Shown: positions 34,929 to 46,525 of the stretch, piece after piece
Position numbering within the stretch: the first letter of the stretch is position 1
Layout: each line of letters starts with the position of its first letter
Assembly (NCBI GenBank): GCA_039619475.1
Contig: CM077116.1
Span: 254,053,440 to 254,117,439 of the forward strand
Direction of reading: 5' to 3'
Length of the DNA stretch: 64,000 nt
From: Icerya purchasi
Taxonomy: Eukaryota > Arthropoda > Insecta > Hemiptera > Monophlebidae
The notes under the pieces: generated by a model
The model's input: the letters and a program-made list of their open reading frames with translations, nothing else
The model's database searches: none
What the model was told of the DNA's origin: nothing
Translations under genes and position numbers: made by a program

Positions 34929-36118
34929 AGGTTGTCAAAAAAAGTAAGACCGGTTTTAACAAAAAAATCTTTATTTATTCTTCCAAATCTATTTCATCGC
35001 CTTCAAAGTAATTCCCCCTGGACACAATACACCTGTGCCAATGTTTTTTCCAATCCTCGAAGGCACGCCAAATAGTCACCTTCCGGTATGGCAGAACGCG
35101 CTGCGCTTCAGTCGACTGAAAACGGTGTCCTCGGATTTGAGTTTCAAAAATAGCCGGAAGTCACAAGGTGCTAAACTAGGCGAATACAGTAGTGGTTGTG
35201 GAGCGCGATATTAATCGATTTTTTGGTAAAAAAGCTCACAAAGAACCAATGCAATATTAGATGGTGCATTATCGTGTGGTGTAAAAACCAAGAAATGCCT
35301 GCTCATAAATCCGGTCCCGTTTTGTGAATAGCTTCACGTAAACGACGCATAATACTCAAATGATATTCTTTGTTGACAGTTAGGTTCGGCGGAAGGAACT
35401 CATTATGCACAACACCACGATAATCGAAAAAAAACTATTAGTATTACCTGGATTTTTGAACGACTTTGAAGCGATCGTTTCGGTCTTACTTCGCCTTTGA
35501 CACGATATTCACTCGATTAGTCAGTAGTTTCTAGACATAAGCCTACATCCAAGTCTCATCTCCTGTAAAAATGCGTTTTATAACGTGCTAGTAGTAAGAA
35601 ATGATTGGTCTTTCTCAAAAAATTGCATGTTTTTGGTACCGATCGAGATTTGGCGCGTCTGAGGCCCAAAATATCTCTTAAAATGGAGTTGACTGATCCT
35701 TTCGAAATACTAACATCATCAGAAAGGTCGCTAATTGTTAATCGACGGTTTCTTCGAGCACCAAATCTCGGATTGTCGGACGTGATTTTTATCGGTAGTG
35801 GTTGATAGCCGTCCAGGACACTCTTCGTCTTCAACTCGTTGTCGGCCTTGTTTGAACCGTTTATGCTACTTTTAAAATTATCTTTCCGACAAAGTCTGTT
35901 CACCAAAGAGGAGGCCTTCTGCAACATTTAAATGTTTCTGTAGCAGAAATTTCATTTCGTAAACAAAATTTAATGCAACCTCTTTACTCAACAAAATCAG
36001 ACATGGTAAAAATCGCCGAACTCACTTTTTGCGTCATATAAAACCAAGTGTAGCTCAAACACTAATAACGTTTATGATGTAAAATTTGGCACAGATATTT
36101 GTCACAGTGTTGCCAACT
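34929..36118 (-). mobile_element. mariner transposon, inactivated
   Basis: An element of about 1.19 kb bounded by TA at 34,927-34,928 and 36,119-36,120. Its imperfect ends are AGGTTGTCAAAAAAAGTAAG on the left and, read inward on the minus strand, AGTTGGCAACACTGTGAC. The interior encodes a mariner transposase on the minus strand. Length, TA duplication and protein fit the mariner (DD34D) family. Confidence 0.85.
35000..35930 (-). pseudogene. mariner transposase, broken by stops and frameshifts
   Basis: The minus strand gives a helix-turn-helix region with RRLTISDLSDDVSISKGSVN (normally LADDVGISxGSVxxIL), then RSVPKTCNFLRK, and the first catalytic region RRDETWMYAYV. After stops come FLPPNLTVNKEYHLSIMRRL, then a frameshifted equivalent of the HHDNAPxH motif. 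YSPSLAPCDFRLF, which holds the third aspartate, precedes the C-terminal FEDWKKHWHRCIVSRGNYF. The first and third acidic residues survive. The second is lost to a frameshift. At least several in-frame stops lie at 35.2-35.55 kb. The N-terminal helix-turn-helix is itself split over two frames near 35.8 kb. Dead copy. Confidence 0.85.
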
Positions 36119-36120
36119 TA

Positions 36121-36860
36121 GAGGAAAAAATATTTTTGAGATTCGATATACCCGCGCAATTTAAATTGAATGCTGGTCTTACCTTTTGGACACAGTAGTA
36201 AATGGTCTATGTCGCACCAAGAGACCTCATTCCAGATCACTCTGAATCCGGGAAAGCTGGCAGCGGTTCTGAATATGGTCCTGTTCTGTCTTTTATGCCA
36301 CTGACAAATACACAATTTTACAAAGTTTTCTGTAGAAAACGGCGCGCCGGCTATAAAAAGTTTCTACACTATAGTTAGAGAAATTTCCGAATGCGTTTGT
36401 TTTTACCCGCTAACCGCTTCTCGTAAAACATTTTTATAAATGTTGTATTACAACCGAGCAAAACGTGATATTTTAGTAGCCGGAGACAATTAAAATATTA
36501 GGAAATTTTTAAATTTTGTACGGATATTTTTCAAAAGATGCCTTCTCACTTTTTATTTATTTCTTTCAAAACATTCGACTTTACTTCCGACGCAAAAATT
36601 AAATTCGCTTTGCAGTTTTTCACTTCTTTTTAGGCGAGAGAAACAATAGTTTTCCTTCCTTTTATTAAAACCGTGACACAAATTCATGTCGTTGGAATTT
36701 ACACACTTTTCTTTCGATGCTTCATTGTGTTCCAAGACTCACATTTGAAACAATGTAATTTCTCTCGATTCTTACGATGTAGGTCTTCGCCAATAGAGTA
36801 TATCCTGTTCCAAACTTTTTTCGAGTTTAACTCTTGTCTGGTTATGATTGTCCTACTAAA
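36121..36860. other. Spacer, nothing recognised
   Basis: AT-rich with no motif. The 3' UTR of the minus-strand LINE to the right may extend into its right edge. Confidence 0.4.
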
Positions 36861-36870
36861 TATTTAAATT

Positions 36871-37659
36871 TTAACTGGAGATAGAAACAATGAAGGACAC
36901 TATAATAGGAATAATCGCCGGGGATGGAAGAGAAAGAATAAACGAAGCACTGCATGGAGTAGGCAAACCGAGATTCAGGAGTTGTCGAAAGAAATAAAAG
37001 CGTTCTATAGATATAGACGCGCATTCGAAGAAGATGTTATTTGTGTCGCAGAGTAAATCAGAATCATCCAGATGGAAGGAACAAAACGGAGAAGAGAACA
37101 TAGAAAAGCGAAAAGAGGATGCCAGAAGTTGACTATGATCTAGGCGAAGCCTGCAAATAGAAGAGATAAGGAAGCGCGAGAGATGAGGGAAGTTATAGTA
37201 CCAAGGGTACGAAGGAGGATTAGTTTGTATACTAAGATAAGAGGATTCAGGATTCGAGAATAACAGGGGATAAATATCGTGCCATCGCCTACGATAGCAA
37301 TTCCTGGAAAGAACGTTAAGATTACGAGAAGAAAATTTGAATAGAAATTGACCGGTCTGAACAGCAGATCGAGCTAATGAATCAACCAATGCATTGCCGT
37401 CAGTGCCAACATGACTAGGAGACCATAAGAAATTGATTTGAATGGAACGAACGCTATACAATCTAATGACAAAAGAACGAATCAGGAGAATTATGAAATC
37501 TGAGGAATGACGAGGAAGAGGAGAGGCGATAGACGGTAGAACACCTTTAGAATCCGAGACTATCAGAAATTTATTAGAGCCGTTGGTGAAAGGAATGTAC
37601 TGGATAGCACGAAGGATAGCTGAGGACCCCGCAGTAAATATGGAACAGCAGGAAGGCAA
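36871..37659 (-). pseudogene. LINE ORF2 RNase H and C-terminus (family A)
   Basis: 262 open codons. SIFTAGSSAIL stands where the catalytic glutamate is expected (normally TAExxAI), so E is replaced by G. LIVSDSKGVL holds the third acidic site. SPSHVGTDGNALVDSLA holds the fourth. A C-terminal domain follows with ICRLRLDHSQLLASSFRF, SPFCSFHLDD, LCDTNNIFFECASIS and GLPTPCSASFILSL. The same layout occurs at 57.8-58.5, 16.1-16.4 and 8.0-8.5 kb. Frameshifted near 37.68 kb from the first RNase H block. The initial ATG is not a natural start. Confidence 0.8.
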
Positions 37660-37847
37660 TTTATAAGATTCAAAATAGTTGAGTTATGAGACCAAAAAAA
37701 AAAGCAGCTCCCGTGCCGTTCACTGTTCTGGAGCCATCAGTAAAGATAACAGTGTGGGAAGGAAATAAAGATTGCATGGCATGTTTGTATTCCTGTCGGA
37801 CTACATGAGCCGGCAGGTTCTTGTTAAGGTCGGAAAGAAGGTATATC
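36871..37847 (-). mobile_element. 5'-truncated LINE 3' part (family A)
   Basis: The copy starts abruptly at about 37,847 against the poly(A) of another LINE end (T-run 37,848-37,862 on the plus strand). The coding part covers an incomplete RNase H and the C-terminus. The first RNase H acidic site is visible as VIFTDGSRTVNG at about 37,745, in a frame shifted from the rest. Confidence 0.8.
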
Positions 37848-37960
37848 TTTTTTTTTTTTTTTGGGCTTGGCCGACTAAGTAGGCGCTACGACTTCTTAAT
37901 GTTTGTTAATATGTGATACATATTAAAATGTAACGTCTGAATTTATTTTTTCTTATTCTA
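37848..37960 (-). mobile_element. LINE 3' UTR and poly(A) only (family A)
   Basis: Read on the minus strand: CTACTTAGTCGGCCAAGCCC followed by A15. This matches the family A end (GCCC then poly(A)). No coding sequence is detectable upstream of it, so the copy is very short or its upstream part is too diverged. Confidence 0.55.
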
Positions 37961-38395
37961 TTTGATAAGAAGATAATTTCTTTCGTATGAAGCGGTTTTT
38001 TTTGTTGTTGCTGTTTTTTTATGAGAGTTCTTAAAATATTTCATTTATAAATAGAATCTCTGAGCGTAAATAATTGTAATACTTTACTGAATGGTTGTGA
38101 AAGAGGCTAATCAATCATCACTGGATCAGTTTCTCATTCGGGCTTTTCTTTTTCTGCAATTTAAATTATTCGCAATTGTGCATTTTAGAATCTGAATTTT
38201 TTGTAATGTACAAATTAAAGGAATATAATTTATTCAAGTGTCCCTTGACTCAACGAAGTTTTACGGAAAATTTTTATAATTTTGACATGAATATGTCTTA
38301 TGGCTAGGGATCATTCCAAAAATTTGTCCATCCCACGAAATTTTGCCGTAAAATGTTACCCATGGAAACGCAAAAAAAGGGTATCATTTATACAT
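37961..38395. other. Spacer, nothing recognised
   Basis: AT-rich. An open frame starting at 38,300 on the plus strand runs into the helicase remnant in a different frame and has no domain of its own. Confidence 0.35.
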
Positions 38396-38399
38396 ATAT

Positions 38400-39050
38400 C
38401 GGATCCATTCTCGTATCAGGAACTCGCAAAAGATGATGCACCTTCCAGCGGGAGCACTGAAAGCGTTTCGCACAGCGTTCGCAAATGTTCGTATCGTTTT
38501 CGTCGACGAGTGCAGCATGATCGGGTCCACTAGCCTAGGACAGATAAATTCTCGACTTGAACACACTATGAAAAATCATGGAGTCTGACTGTTCACCGGT
38601 ATGGACATCATGGTGTTTACCGGCGACCTCTGTCAAGTACCGCCCGTTTGACAGACACAGATTTACAAGCAATCGAGTAAAAAGTTCTGCTGCTGCGAAA
38701 TTATCTAGCAGCCGCTTCATTACTGCTCGCTCGTGCAAGTGATAGGACAAGCTGATGTCGTTTTTTCATCTGTACTAACCAAGATTGGTGTGATGGTCAG
38801 CCCGTATACTTCTAGAGGAGAAAGCGATAATCGAACCCTGCTTTTTAGGTCGTGAATTTGTCGACCGCGAATCTCCTCAGGCTATTCGCCTCTTCTTCCG
38901 CATCGTAAACATCAATCAGTTTAACGTAGATTCCGTACAAGGCACTGAAATGATTGAAGTTCTCGGTGGTGAACTTAACTTGGATTTACGAGGGTCGCGC
39001 GGTCTCACATTCATGGAATTTATACGCGCAGAATTCGGACTCTCGAACTG
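38400..39050 (+). pseudogene. PIF1-type DNA helicase remnant (Helitron-like)
   Basis: In one plus-strand frame I read ALKAFRTAFANVRIVFVDECSMIG (the DExx box of PIF1 helicases), LGQINSRLEHTM, then after a stop GMDIMVFTGDLCQVPPV, the motif III block (GDxxQLPPV). Further stops follow, then QAIRLFFRIVNINQFNVDSV, all in the same frame and order as in PIF1-type helicases. The Walker A part (GxGKT), the C-terminal helicase motifs and any Rep domain are absent. Several in-frame stops make it dead. In insects such fragments usually derive from Helitron transposons, but no Helitron end is identified here. Confidence 0.75.
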
Positions 39051-39258
39051 ACGACTGAACCAATCATTTCCACATCACGCAATTCCACATGTATTGACGC
39101 AATATTTTCACGACACGTCGACGACGCACTTGAAACGCGCCACTATATCTCCTACTTTAGTACGCATCATCCTCTCCTTTCGATAGCATACTTCCAATGT
39201 CAATGCTGCAAGTGGTGTAAACAGCATACCTGTTGTCAACGATACAAATAATGTAAAC

Positions 39259-39289
<31 letters not shown>

Positions 39290-40159
39290 GAGCATGTCAG
39301 CTAAGGACGTTACTCAATTCAACGGTATGATAGTATTAATAATTATAAAGGAAAAATATTACAAATGGAACATACGAAATAATGTAAACGATATTAATAA
39401 TGTAAATACTGTCAACGATGTAAATGTAAAACCCGTATCTGTCTCTAAAGAATCACTTTCTGTGCAGTAAAAACCATAAACACGTCGACTTTCACACTCG
39501 TTGCTGTCCATAAGATATAAAGCCAGTCCAATGATGGTGATTCAAAGAAACAACAACCTAGATAATTCCTATGCCGAGTGAAAAAATGAAGGAAAACCGG
39601 AGCTGCCTATAATCATGTATGTATCTGCGCGAAGCGTAGACACTCGTTAAATTTCTTGTTTTTTTTTTTTTTATTTCTGAAACACATATAAATCTAAAAT
39701 ATAGTAATTTATAATTAACAAACAGGATGTTGAAAGATTCTTTATTACACATAAATCTAGTTTAAGCAGATATGAGAATTTTAGGGAAAAAAAGAAAAAA
39801 AGGAAAAAATCAAACTATTATGTACGGTCTGTAACAACTATTATTTTTAATATTTTTCAGTGATTTTATATTCTTTTTTTTTCTTTAGTTTTTTGTGAAA
39901 TGTTTCTCTACGTTGATTTTAATCGAATATGTACTCACTCTTTGTTACGCGAACACCGAAATTTCTCCTAGTCCAACACAAATTTTATTATTCGAAATTC
40001 TCGTATTATTGTATTCGTATTGTAATTAAATTCATCGTCTTACAGAGAATATAAGGAATGTGATACGCAGCAATTTTAATTTAAAAGGGTTCGAATAATT
40101 TTATTAATTATTAATTTTACCCCCTTCCTAACCAGCCGTCGAGAACATTAACCGAAATA
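39051..40159. other. Spacer; T-run and a 40-nt dispersed repeat
   Basis: A T-run of nearly 30 lies at about 39,262-39,289. At 39,708-39,747 is a 40-nt segment whose reverse complement recurs at 56,746-56,785. The asparagine-rich open frame at 39,288-39,470 is a translation of AATGTAAACGAT-like repeats. Confidence 0.6.
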
Positions 40160-40265
40160 TTTTACTATACTCTCAGTGTGGGGCAGTCAGGATTCGAATT
40201 CCATAACTAATTTTACACTTTACACGGCGTCTACTATTACAGATGTTACTCTACTGATATTAACT
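40160..40265 (-). mobile_element. Possible tRNA-derived SINE head
   Basis: The minus strand shows CAGTAGAGTAACATCTGTA as an A-box-like region and GGAATTCGAATCCTGACTG as a good B box (TTCGAATCC), about 50 bases apart. A T-run on the plus strand follows at about 40,276. There is no second copy in the window to confirm it. Confidence 0.4.
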
Positions 40266-40981
40266 TTATCTGCTTTTTTTTTTTTTTTTTTTTTGGTTTT
40301 ATTTCGCAATTGCTTAACGTACCACGCAAAGAATTTAACCGGTTAAAGACATCTGGTCTAAAGTGGTGTAGCTATCATCTGCCGTCTTAATTTAACTAAG
40401 GAGGGGAAAAAAATAGGAACGCCATTTCTCAAGCAGAAATAAATCCGTAAAAGAATTCCATTACTTTATTACAACATGCGGAGGGAAATTAAATCTTTTA
40501 ATAATAATAATATAAAAATAAGCGCGGAATCTTATTGAAAATGAATAGTTTCTTAATTTGAATCGTAATAATAATCATTACGGACCATATTGGAAGATCT
40601 CGATAAAATTAATAATATAATTTACATGTGAACGGCGTAAATTTAGAACATCTGCTAAGAAACTTCACTCGAAGAAATGTTTATTTTCCCAATCAGTCAT
40701 TTATATTTTGATAGTGGCGTATACACACTTTTAATAATTTGAAAATTTCGAAGAAAGTAACTTCCAAATCCATGATTGCCGAGTATCTTCTTCGTAGAAC
40801 CGTTGTTATATTGCTTTTATAAACTATCGCCATTGTCCCCTAAAGAACACACTTTTCCCAGATTACAAAGACCCCTGAAAAATTATTAATGAACCTTTAA
40901 AAAAAAGTATTTGCATGTTTTGTAAAAAAAAATTAGTAATATTTTTTGATAAGAATATTTAAATTCAATACCGGTATCTTT

Positions 40982-41012
<31 letters not shown>

Positions 41013-42290
41013 ATGCTTTGATAGACCATCCGGGAAAATTTTAGTAAAATCACCTTATTGTTTAATTATTTTTTTCAAAAAATAGAATAAATTATTCTGT
41101 TGCGAAGGTTTCCGTATTATTACAACGAAGGTAATATGAAATCAGAAATTGCATTTAGTTAAAATGATTTTTCTCGCTACCCCCGGTTCGAAGGAACATA
41201 TAATCACAGTTTCAGGCGACCAGGTAACATGTTTCTACCGTAGAATATAAACACAACGTACCTCGAAAATTTCTGATTCAATTTCGCGCTTATATTTCCT
41301 GCAGAAATATACGGAAACGGTGAAACATGTATTTCAGTAATGTCTTTACATACTTTTAGGCTGGGATTTGTTTTTTTTTTTTTTTTTCTTTTTTCAATTC
41401 AACTTCCCACTGATCACATTTTTTTTTGTAATCCTAAAAAAGTGCCTAAATTCAAACATTTTCTTACTAAATAATACGTAATTATTAATTTCTCGCGCAC
41501 TTAAATAAATTTATTAATATTCAAATCTTCTCAAGGGGAGACACTTCAATCGGTACCGATATATATATTTTTATATATATATATATATATATTGCTACAT
41601 TTTATTAGCTAATCGTCGGTAATCGATTAGATAACACAGCAGATATCTAGAAACGCTCGATACCATCTGGAACGTCTGCGAAGGCGAAGATAGAAAATAA
41701 GATATGTTCAAAGTTTGACAGTTTGCTCAGAAAGTGGGTCTTCGTCGTGAAAGGAAATAATTTGTTTAAGATAGCTGAATTTCAGCAGCGTAATAGGACA
41801 AGATTCGGGGAAGAAATAAAATTCGTCGAAAATAAACGAACAGAAAGACTCAAATGAAGCGTAGTTTTGAAGCAGAAGATTGCTGTTGTTAAAGAAATAG
41901 CGAAAAGCCCTCGCCGCACCAGCACCAGCGTACGTATGTAACGTGTCTGAGACGAGCGACCGTTCTGCTTTCGTTCCGATTCCCTTGCCTTCGTAATCTA
42001 CGGATTTCCTCCTATTTCCCCCTTCGCTTCTCTTCCTACTCCGTCACTGTCCGCTATCCGTTTTATTTTTTTTCCTTTTCGTCGAATCTTTTATCATCGT
42101 GTGCTAGTGACGTGTAATAAGGAACAAAGCGAAGAAATAACAAAAGAGGATAGAAGGAAATGTCAAATGATACTATGCCATAAACGAATGAACATTCCCT
42201 GTTCGCGATATATTGCCTTTTCGTATAGATATACATTTCTGAGAATGATTGAATGCTACTACAATTTCCTAAATACACGCGCACACATAA
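40266..42290. other. AT-rich spacer with TA microsatellites
   Basis: TA repeats at 40,987-41,012 and 41,559-41,592; many T-runs. No gene motif seen. Confidence 0.5.
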
Positions 42291-42292
42291 AC

Positions 42293-42295
<3 letters not shown>

Positions 42296-42328
<33 letters not shown>
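42296..42328. repeat. TA microsatellite
   Basis: About 16 uninterrupted AT dinucleotides, followed by shorter TA stretches to 42,365. Confidence 0.95.
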
Positions 42329-42332
<4 letters not shown>

Positions 42333-43020
42333 ACACGTAATATATATATGATGTATATTATATACACACGTTGATTGCATTTATAATGGAAAAAGTGCAA
42401 ATTTTTGAAAATACATACGCACATGGGGAAAAAATTTCAGAGAAATATTTGACATGCTTTCGCACGAAAAAGAGAAAAAATACAAGTCGAAGAGCACCAC
42501 CGCAAAGAAATAAAACAAAAAGTGGGCAAAAATCTTTCTGCAATAATGGAAACCGGATAACACGTATACGGAGAATTTTCCGCGAGTATCACATGTACTG
42601 ATGGGGAAGGTCTAATTTCGACCTCTTCTTGGATGCGATTTTTTTCTCAATAGCCTTTTCTTATGGTTTCGCTTTCTAAAGCATGACACAAATTTGGTTC
42701 CTTGCTTCCTCGATACCGCTTACATGTAGCCAAATAAAATTAGAATTTAATAACTTTTGAAATTAAGCAGTTGTACGCTATAAAATTTTCAGCAATATCC
42801 CCCATCTTCAACTAGAATATGTTTGCAGTTTTCGCATGATTTTACATTTCGATTTGTTGACAAAGGTATCTGGTAAATTCCATTTTATTAGGAGAAAGCT
42901 TTGTCAGATTACCCCGACGGATAAGGCGAGAATTCGCAAACTGAACGTTCCGTGTAAGCGGCCGTGAAACTTTGTTAATTTTTCTTTTCTTTCGTTTTTA
43001 TTAAAACCGAAATAAGACGT
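42329..43020. other. Spacer, nothing recognised
   Basis: Overlapping short open frames on both strands around 42.36-42.6 kb have no recognisable domain. Confidence 0.4.
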
Positions 43021-43024
43021 TTAT

Positions 43025-43430
43025 TTAGCGTGCCTCCGGAAAGTTTCCAGAAACATAAGGCCAAGGATATAGGGCATAGGAAGGAATTTTTCTTAGGAAT
43101 GGGAATGATGATAAAGGAAATATAGTAAGTTATAACAGAATGGAAAAAGATTCTTTTACAGGAGTTCCAGGAAAGAGGAGCTACACTACTGGATAGAAAG
43201 AATTGAAGAGAACATATAAGAGATTGTTCAGATAGATTTTTAAGGACAAAATAGGAACTACCGTCGAAACAGGACTGGAAGAATCTAAAAGGACATATTG
43301 TAATTCGTTAACATTGAAAGTAGATGTTAAGCAGATAAGGGAAAGAGAATTCTGCACAAGTGGGAAAGAATAAACGTTCATCAAAACTAGAAATGTAAGC
43401 GGGAACAACAGATAGATCGAAAGTGACAAA
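43025..43430 (-). pseudogene. Possible LINE ORF2 fragment (between RT and RNase H)
   Basis: The minus strand encodes PILSLKIYLNNLLYVLFNSF followed by a leucine-rich stretch. This resembles the PPLSLRxxYLxxKFLxxLxSxxxHP block that lies between RT thumb and RNase H in Jockey-group LINEs. Only one block supports it. Confidence 0.35.
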
Positions 43431-44072
43431 ATATCTACGCTCGCGTTAGTAAAAAAGTAAGAAATTAAAAAATATTCTTTACCGAGCTGCTACAAAAAGA
43501 GCAATTACGAAAGTGATAAGAGGCGCCGCTTTGAATACTTCCTAACTTTTACTTTAAATTATGGAATGAGATTTATTCTTCCTTATTTTCCAACCATAAT
43601 TCCTTATATTTTTATATTCAGCCTTTACCCCTTCTCTTACTCCGTGTTTTACCGAATTTCCTTATCTTTTTATCATTGCCTGATTACTACTTTATGTTGC
43701 CTTCGCTTCGGACAAAGATTGCTCTCTCTCTTTGTTTATCTATTCATTTTTTCCCACCACGTTTCCGCGGTGTCCTAACGATTTCTTCTTTCATGTGATT
43801 TCTGAATGTTTGCCCAACTTTCCCTTGAGTGTCGTCTCTTCTATTTTCAGTTTCAGGATTTTAACTACTTCACGCCGTGCGATGATGCTTTTATTCTTTC
43901 GCTCCCCGTCTTTTATTCTTTCTATCTCGCACCGAATAAAAATTGAACATGTGGTGTTACCTCGGTTAATTAAGCTGTTGCTCCTGGTTAGCATAGGCCC
44001 TCTAAAATAAAAACAATTGTTACGCAACAGAAGAAAGTCAAAAAATTGGAATAAGATGAGGAAAATCTATGT
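43431..44072. other. Spacer with pyrimidine-rich open frames
   Basis: Plus-strand open frames at 43,566-44,010 are hydrophobic because the sequence is T-rich. No domain recognised. Confidence 0.35.
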
Positions 44073-44825
44073 TGTGTTCCTCCACTCCCGGTTGAACGGA
44101 AACAATAAAAGGTCAAAACTTTAAGAATAACCCATTTTATTTTGTCATCAATCCGAAAAACGCCCCGTAATCCTTTAATTATTATTAAATCGAAATAATG
44201 ATAACGACGCATTCTTTGAGATGAGTCTGAAAATAGGTAGCCAACGAATCAGTTGAAAAGTACAACTTCGAACTGCTGAACGTAGCAGAAAACTCCGAAG
44301 ATTGAAGAAAATCGAGAAGACTGGAACCGAATAGAACGGAGATACAGACTTGACTAACTTTCAAGAAAAAACACGGATTCTCAACTTCTCTGTTCCAGTA
44401 ATGGTAACAAAGAAAGACGCTTAAAACAGCTTAATAAGAATGGTGATTAACGAACGGTAATTAACGGAGCCAAAAACGTAAAAAACAAATGATAATTATG
44501 CTATAAAAATAAGAAACACACTAGTTGAATCGTTTATCGATGTACGAAAATGGATTTTGAAGATATTAGCAAAGATCGACAAGCATGAAAAATATCGTTG
44601 TATACGTGTAATTAAGTTTGATAGAGAATGGAAATGCAGGAAACAGAAATTAAGGGAAGATGTAAGATAGTGATGGAGAAATAGAGACTTCAGTTTGATA
44701 AACAAAATGAATAATAAAGATAAAATTATCGAAATTGGTGATGGAAATAGGGAAACGACAGCGAGACAAAAAATGACACGAACAATGTTTAGAAACGGTT
44801 TAATAATCATAATAATCATAATAAT
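44073..44825 (-). repeat. 3' LTR of the LTR element
   Basis: Shares long blocks with 46,526-47,199, including TTGTGTTCCTCCACTCCCGG at its left edge. An exactly shared segment of more than 60 bases lies within 44,611-44,690 and 47,008-47,090. The repeats differ by many substitutions and small indels elsewhere, so the insertion is old. Confidence 0.8.
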
Positions 44826-44938
44826 ATTTACAATAGTTTTATCTTTTCAAAAAATAAAAAATTAAATTGATCAAATTGAAACAAAGTGCAATTTTTAAAG
44901 AACGGAGAGAAGAAAAACATATGCATAAGCGCAAAACA

Positions 44939-44941
<3 letters not shown>

Positions 44942-44971
<30 letters not shown>
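44942..44971. repeat. TA microsatellite
   Basis: About 15 TA dinucleotides inside the LTR element. Confidence 0.95.
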
Positions 44972-44974
<3 letters not shown>

Positions 44975-45191
44975 CTGCTCTTATTCCGCGTTTATCTTCA
45001 TTGACCGATCTTCTTTTCTTGGTCGAAGCTGATAAGGACACTCTGAGCTTTCTGAATTTGGCACTTCGGACAGCGGTAACGATTCTGGTAAATTTATCTC
45101 TTTTCGACGGCGTAAGTTGGAAAAATGTTGACGACCTGTCCGAAACATTCCTTGACTCCTACAACAATTTCTTTTGAATAAAGCGATTAAC

Positions 45192-45422
45192 TTACAAAAC
45201 AGGTAGATTCGTATTAGGAAAATGATTACAAATACGGCTGGTATGTGTAAACGTTCCTAAGCTGGTCCGTAAATTAATCACAATTTTTTCACAATCCTTT
45301 GGAATACGATTAGTTCGGTACAATAGCAATGATAACTCGCACGGTGGTTCGTTATTAGTTTGATGTATTACTTTTTCCTTACATACGTAATTTCCTTTAT
45401 TAACTTGGGGGCAACTATTCAT
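45192..45422 (-). pseudogene. Envelope-like remnant of the LTR element
   Basis: A 76-codon open stretch with the spacing of cysteines seen near the C-terminal part of insect retroviral (F-type) envelope proteins: CPQVNKGNYVCKEKVI, then PPCELSLL, then IPKDCEKIVI. It lies between gag remnant and 3' LTR, the expected env position on the minus strand. Fusion region, transmembrane segment and cytoplasmic tail are missing. The assignment rests on pattern and position, not on a database match. Confidence 0.5.
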
Positions 45423-45619
45423 ATTGCCGAATAAATAGCATAATTCCTCACTATCAAAAGGTTAAATTTAGGTTTAATGAAGTAAAAAATGTTTGAGGAA
45501 AAATTAGATAATATAGGAAAAGGAACGATACGGTACAGCTTAATTCTAAGTTATCCACCGAGGGTGTATCTATCGCAAAAATAAGTAAATTACCGTAAAA
45601 TAATGCGTTCAATTTCAAT

Positions 45620-46110
45620 TCTTTTCATCTTAGGAATTGTGAAACTTTTCGGTTACTATGATGAAACGATTCATGGTCATATCTTTTATCGATTTAATTT
45701 GGCCGGGTTTTAAATTTTCATCATTTTGAGACTCTATATTTTGTACTAAATCATCTAAACTTGAGAAATATTGGGCGATATTCTCATTGTGCCCTTGTCT
45801 TATATTTGCTAGCTCTTCACTTAATTGTGCATAGTGTTTCTTGTGTTGGTATAAAATTTTTAATTTATTTTTTAGTTTTTCCCAAGAATTATACGAGCAA
45901 TTTATTAGACGCGCTTTCGCACTACCATAGATTTAGCGACAACACATAATAAAGGCGTTTTTTGAGATTCATGAGCTAGTTGAAACGCATTATTTACGTT
46001 AGATAAGAAATCGGATAATAGTTCGCGATTACCAGAAAATTCTCTAGGTATTAATTTAGCTAAATAGTCTAATAAATATAACGGGTCTTGCGATGAATTA
46101 GCCTTTTTTA
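45620..46110 (-). pseudogene. Gag-like remnant of the LTR element
   Basis: The minus strand encodes LIPREFSGNRELLSDFLSNV, a capsid-type start similar to the IPxFxGN motif of gypsy gags, followed by QKTPLLCVVAKSMV. After a frameshift near 45.92 kb the sense continues with SWEKLKNKLK, then a charged helical stretch (LSEELANIRQGHNENIAQYF) as in the second half of errantivirus capsids. It ends at a stop near 45.64 kb. No zinc knuckle is seen. It lies just downstream of the primer site and 5' leader. Confidence 0.65.
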
Positions 46111-46496
46111 TTTTTTTTTTTTATTTTAACGTATAAGCGTATACCGTTTAGTTAGGAAATCAGCGAAGAATAACAGACTAATAAAAACAACAATTTGCAG
46201 AGAAAAAAAAGGAGATTAAAAAAAATAGTGAGTAGACTCACCGGCAGAGTTGAGCGGCGCTCGTAGCCTGATGAGATGAATCTCTAGGTTAAGTTGAAAA
46301 CCAAATGTCGCTGGAATTCACGCGCATCCTTCTCGTCTTTTAGGGAACGGCGTGTTCGACCGAAGCAGCCGATTAACTGTAGATTACGAGAAGCGACGAT
46401 AGCGAACGAAAATCGAAAAATCGAAAAATCGAACGACGATGAAACGATACTATCGACGACTTTCGTTAGCGATTAGTGCGAATATCTTGTGCTAAT

Positions 46497-46514
46497 ATCC
46501 TACCAACCGCGCCA
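46497..46514 (-). promoter_or_regulatory. Primer binding site, serine-tRNA type
   Basis: On the minus strand TGGCGCGGTTGGTAGGAT lies about a dozen bases after the 5' LTR end. Its complement resembles the 3' end of insect tRNA-Ser including the CCA (CCTACC...GCGCCA), with two or so differences from what I recall of the fly tRNA. Confidence 0.7.
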
Positions 46515-46525
46515 GAAAAATAATA

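Noticed and set aside
39288..39470. Asparagine-rich 60-codon ORF
   Set aside because: It is the translation of repeated AATGTAAACGAT-like sequence right after a long T-run.
43566..44010. Plus-strand LINE fragment
   Set aside because: Hydrophobic T-rich translation without any conserved RT or RNase H block.
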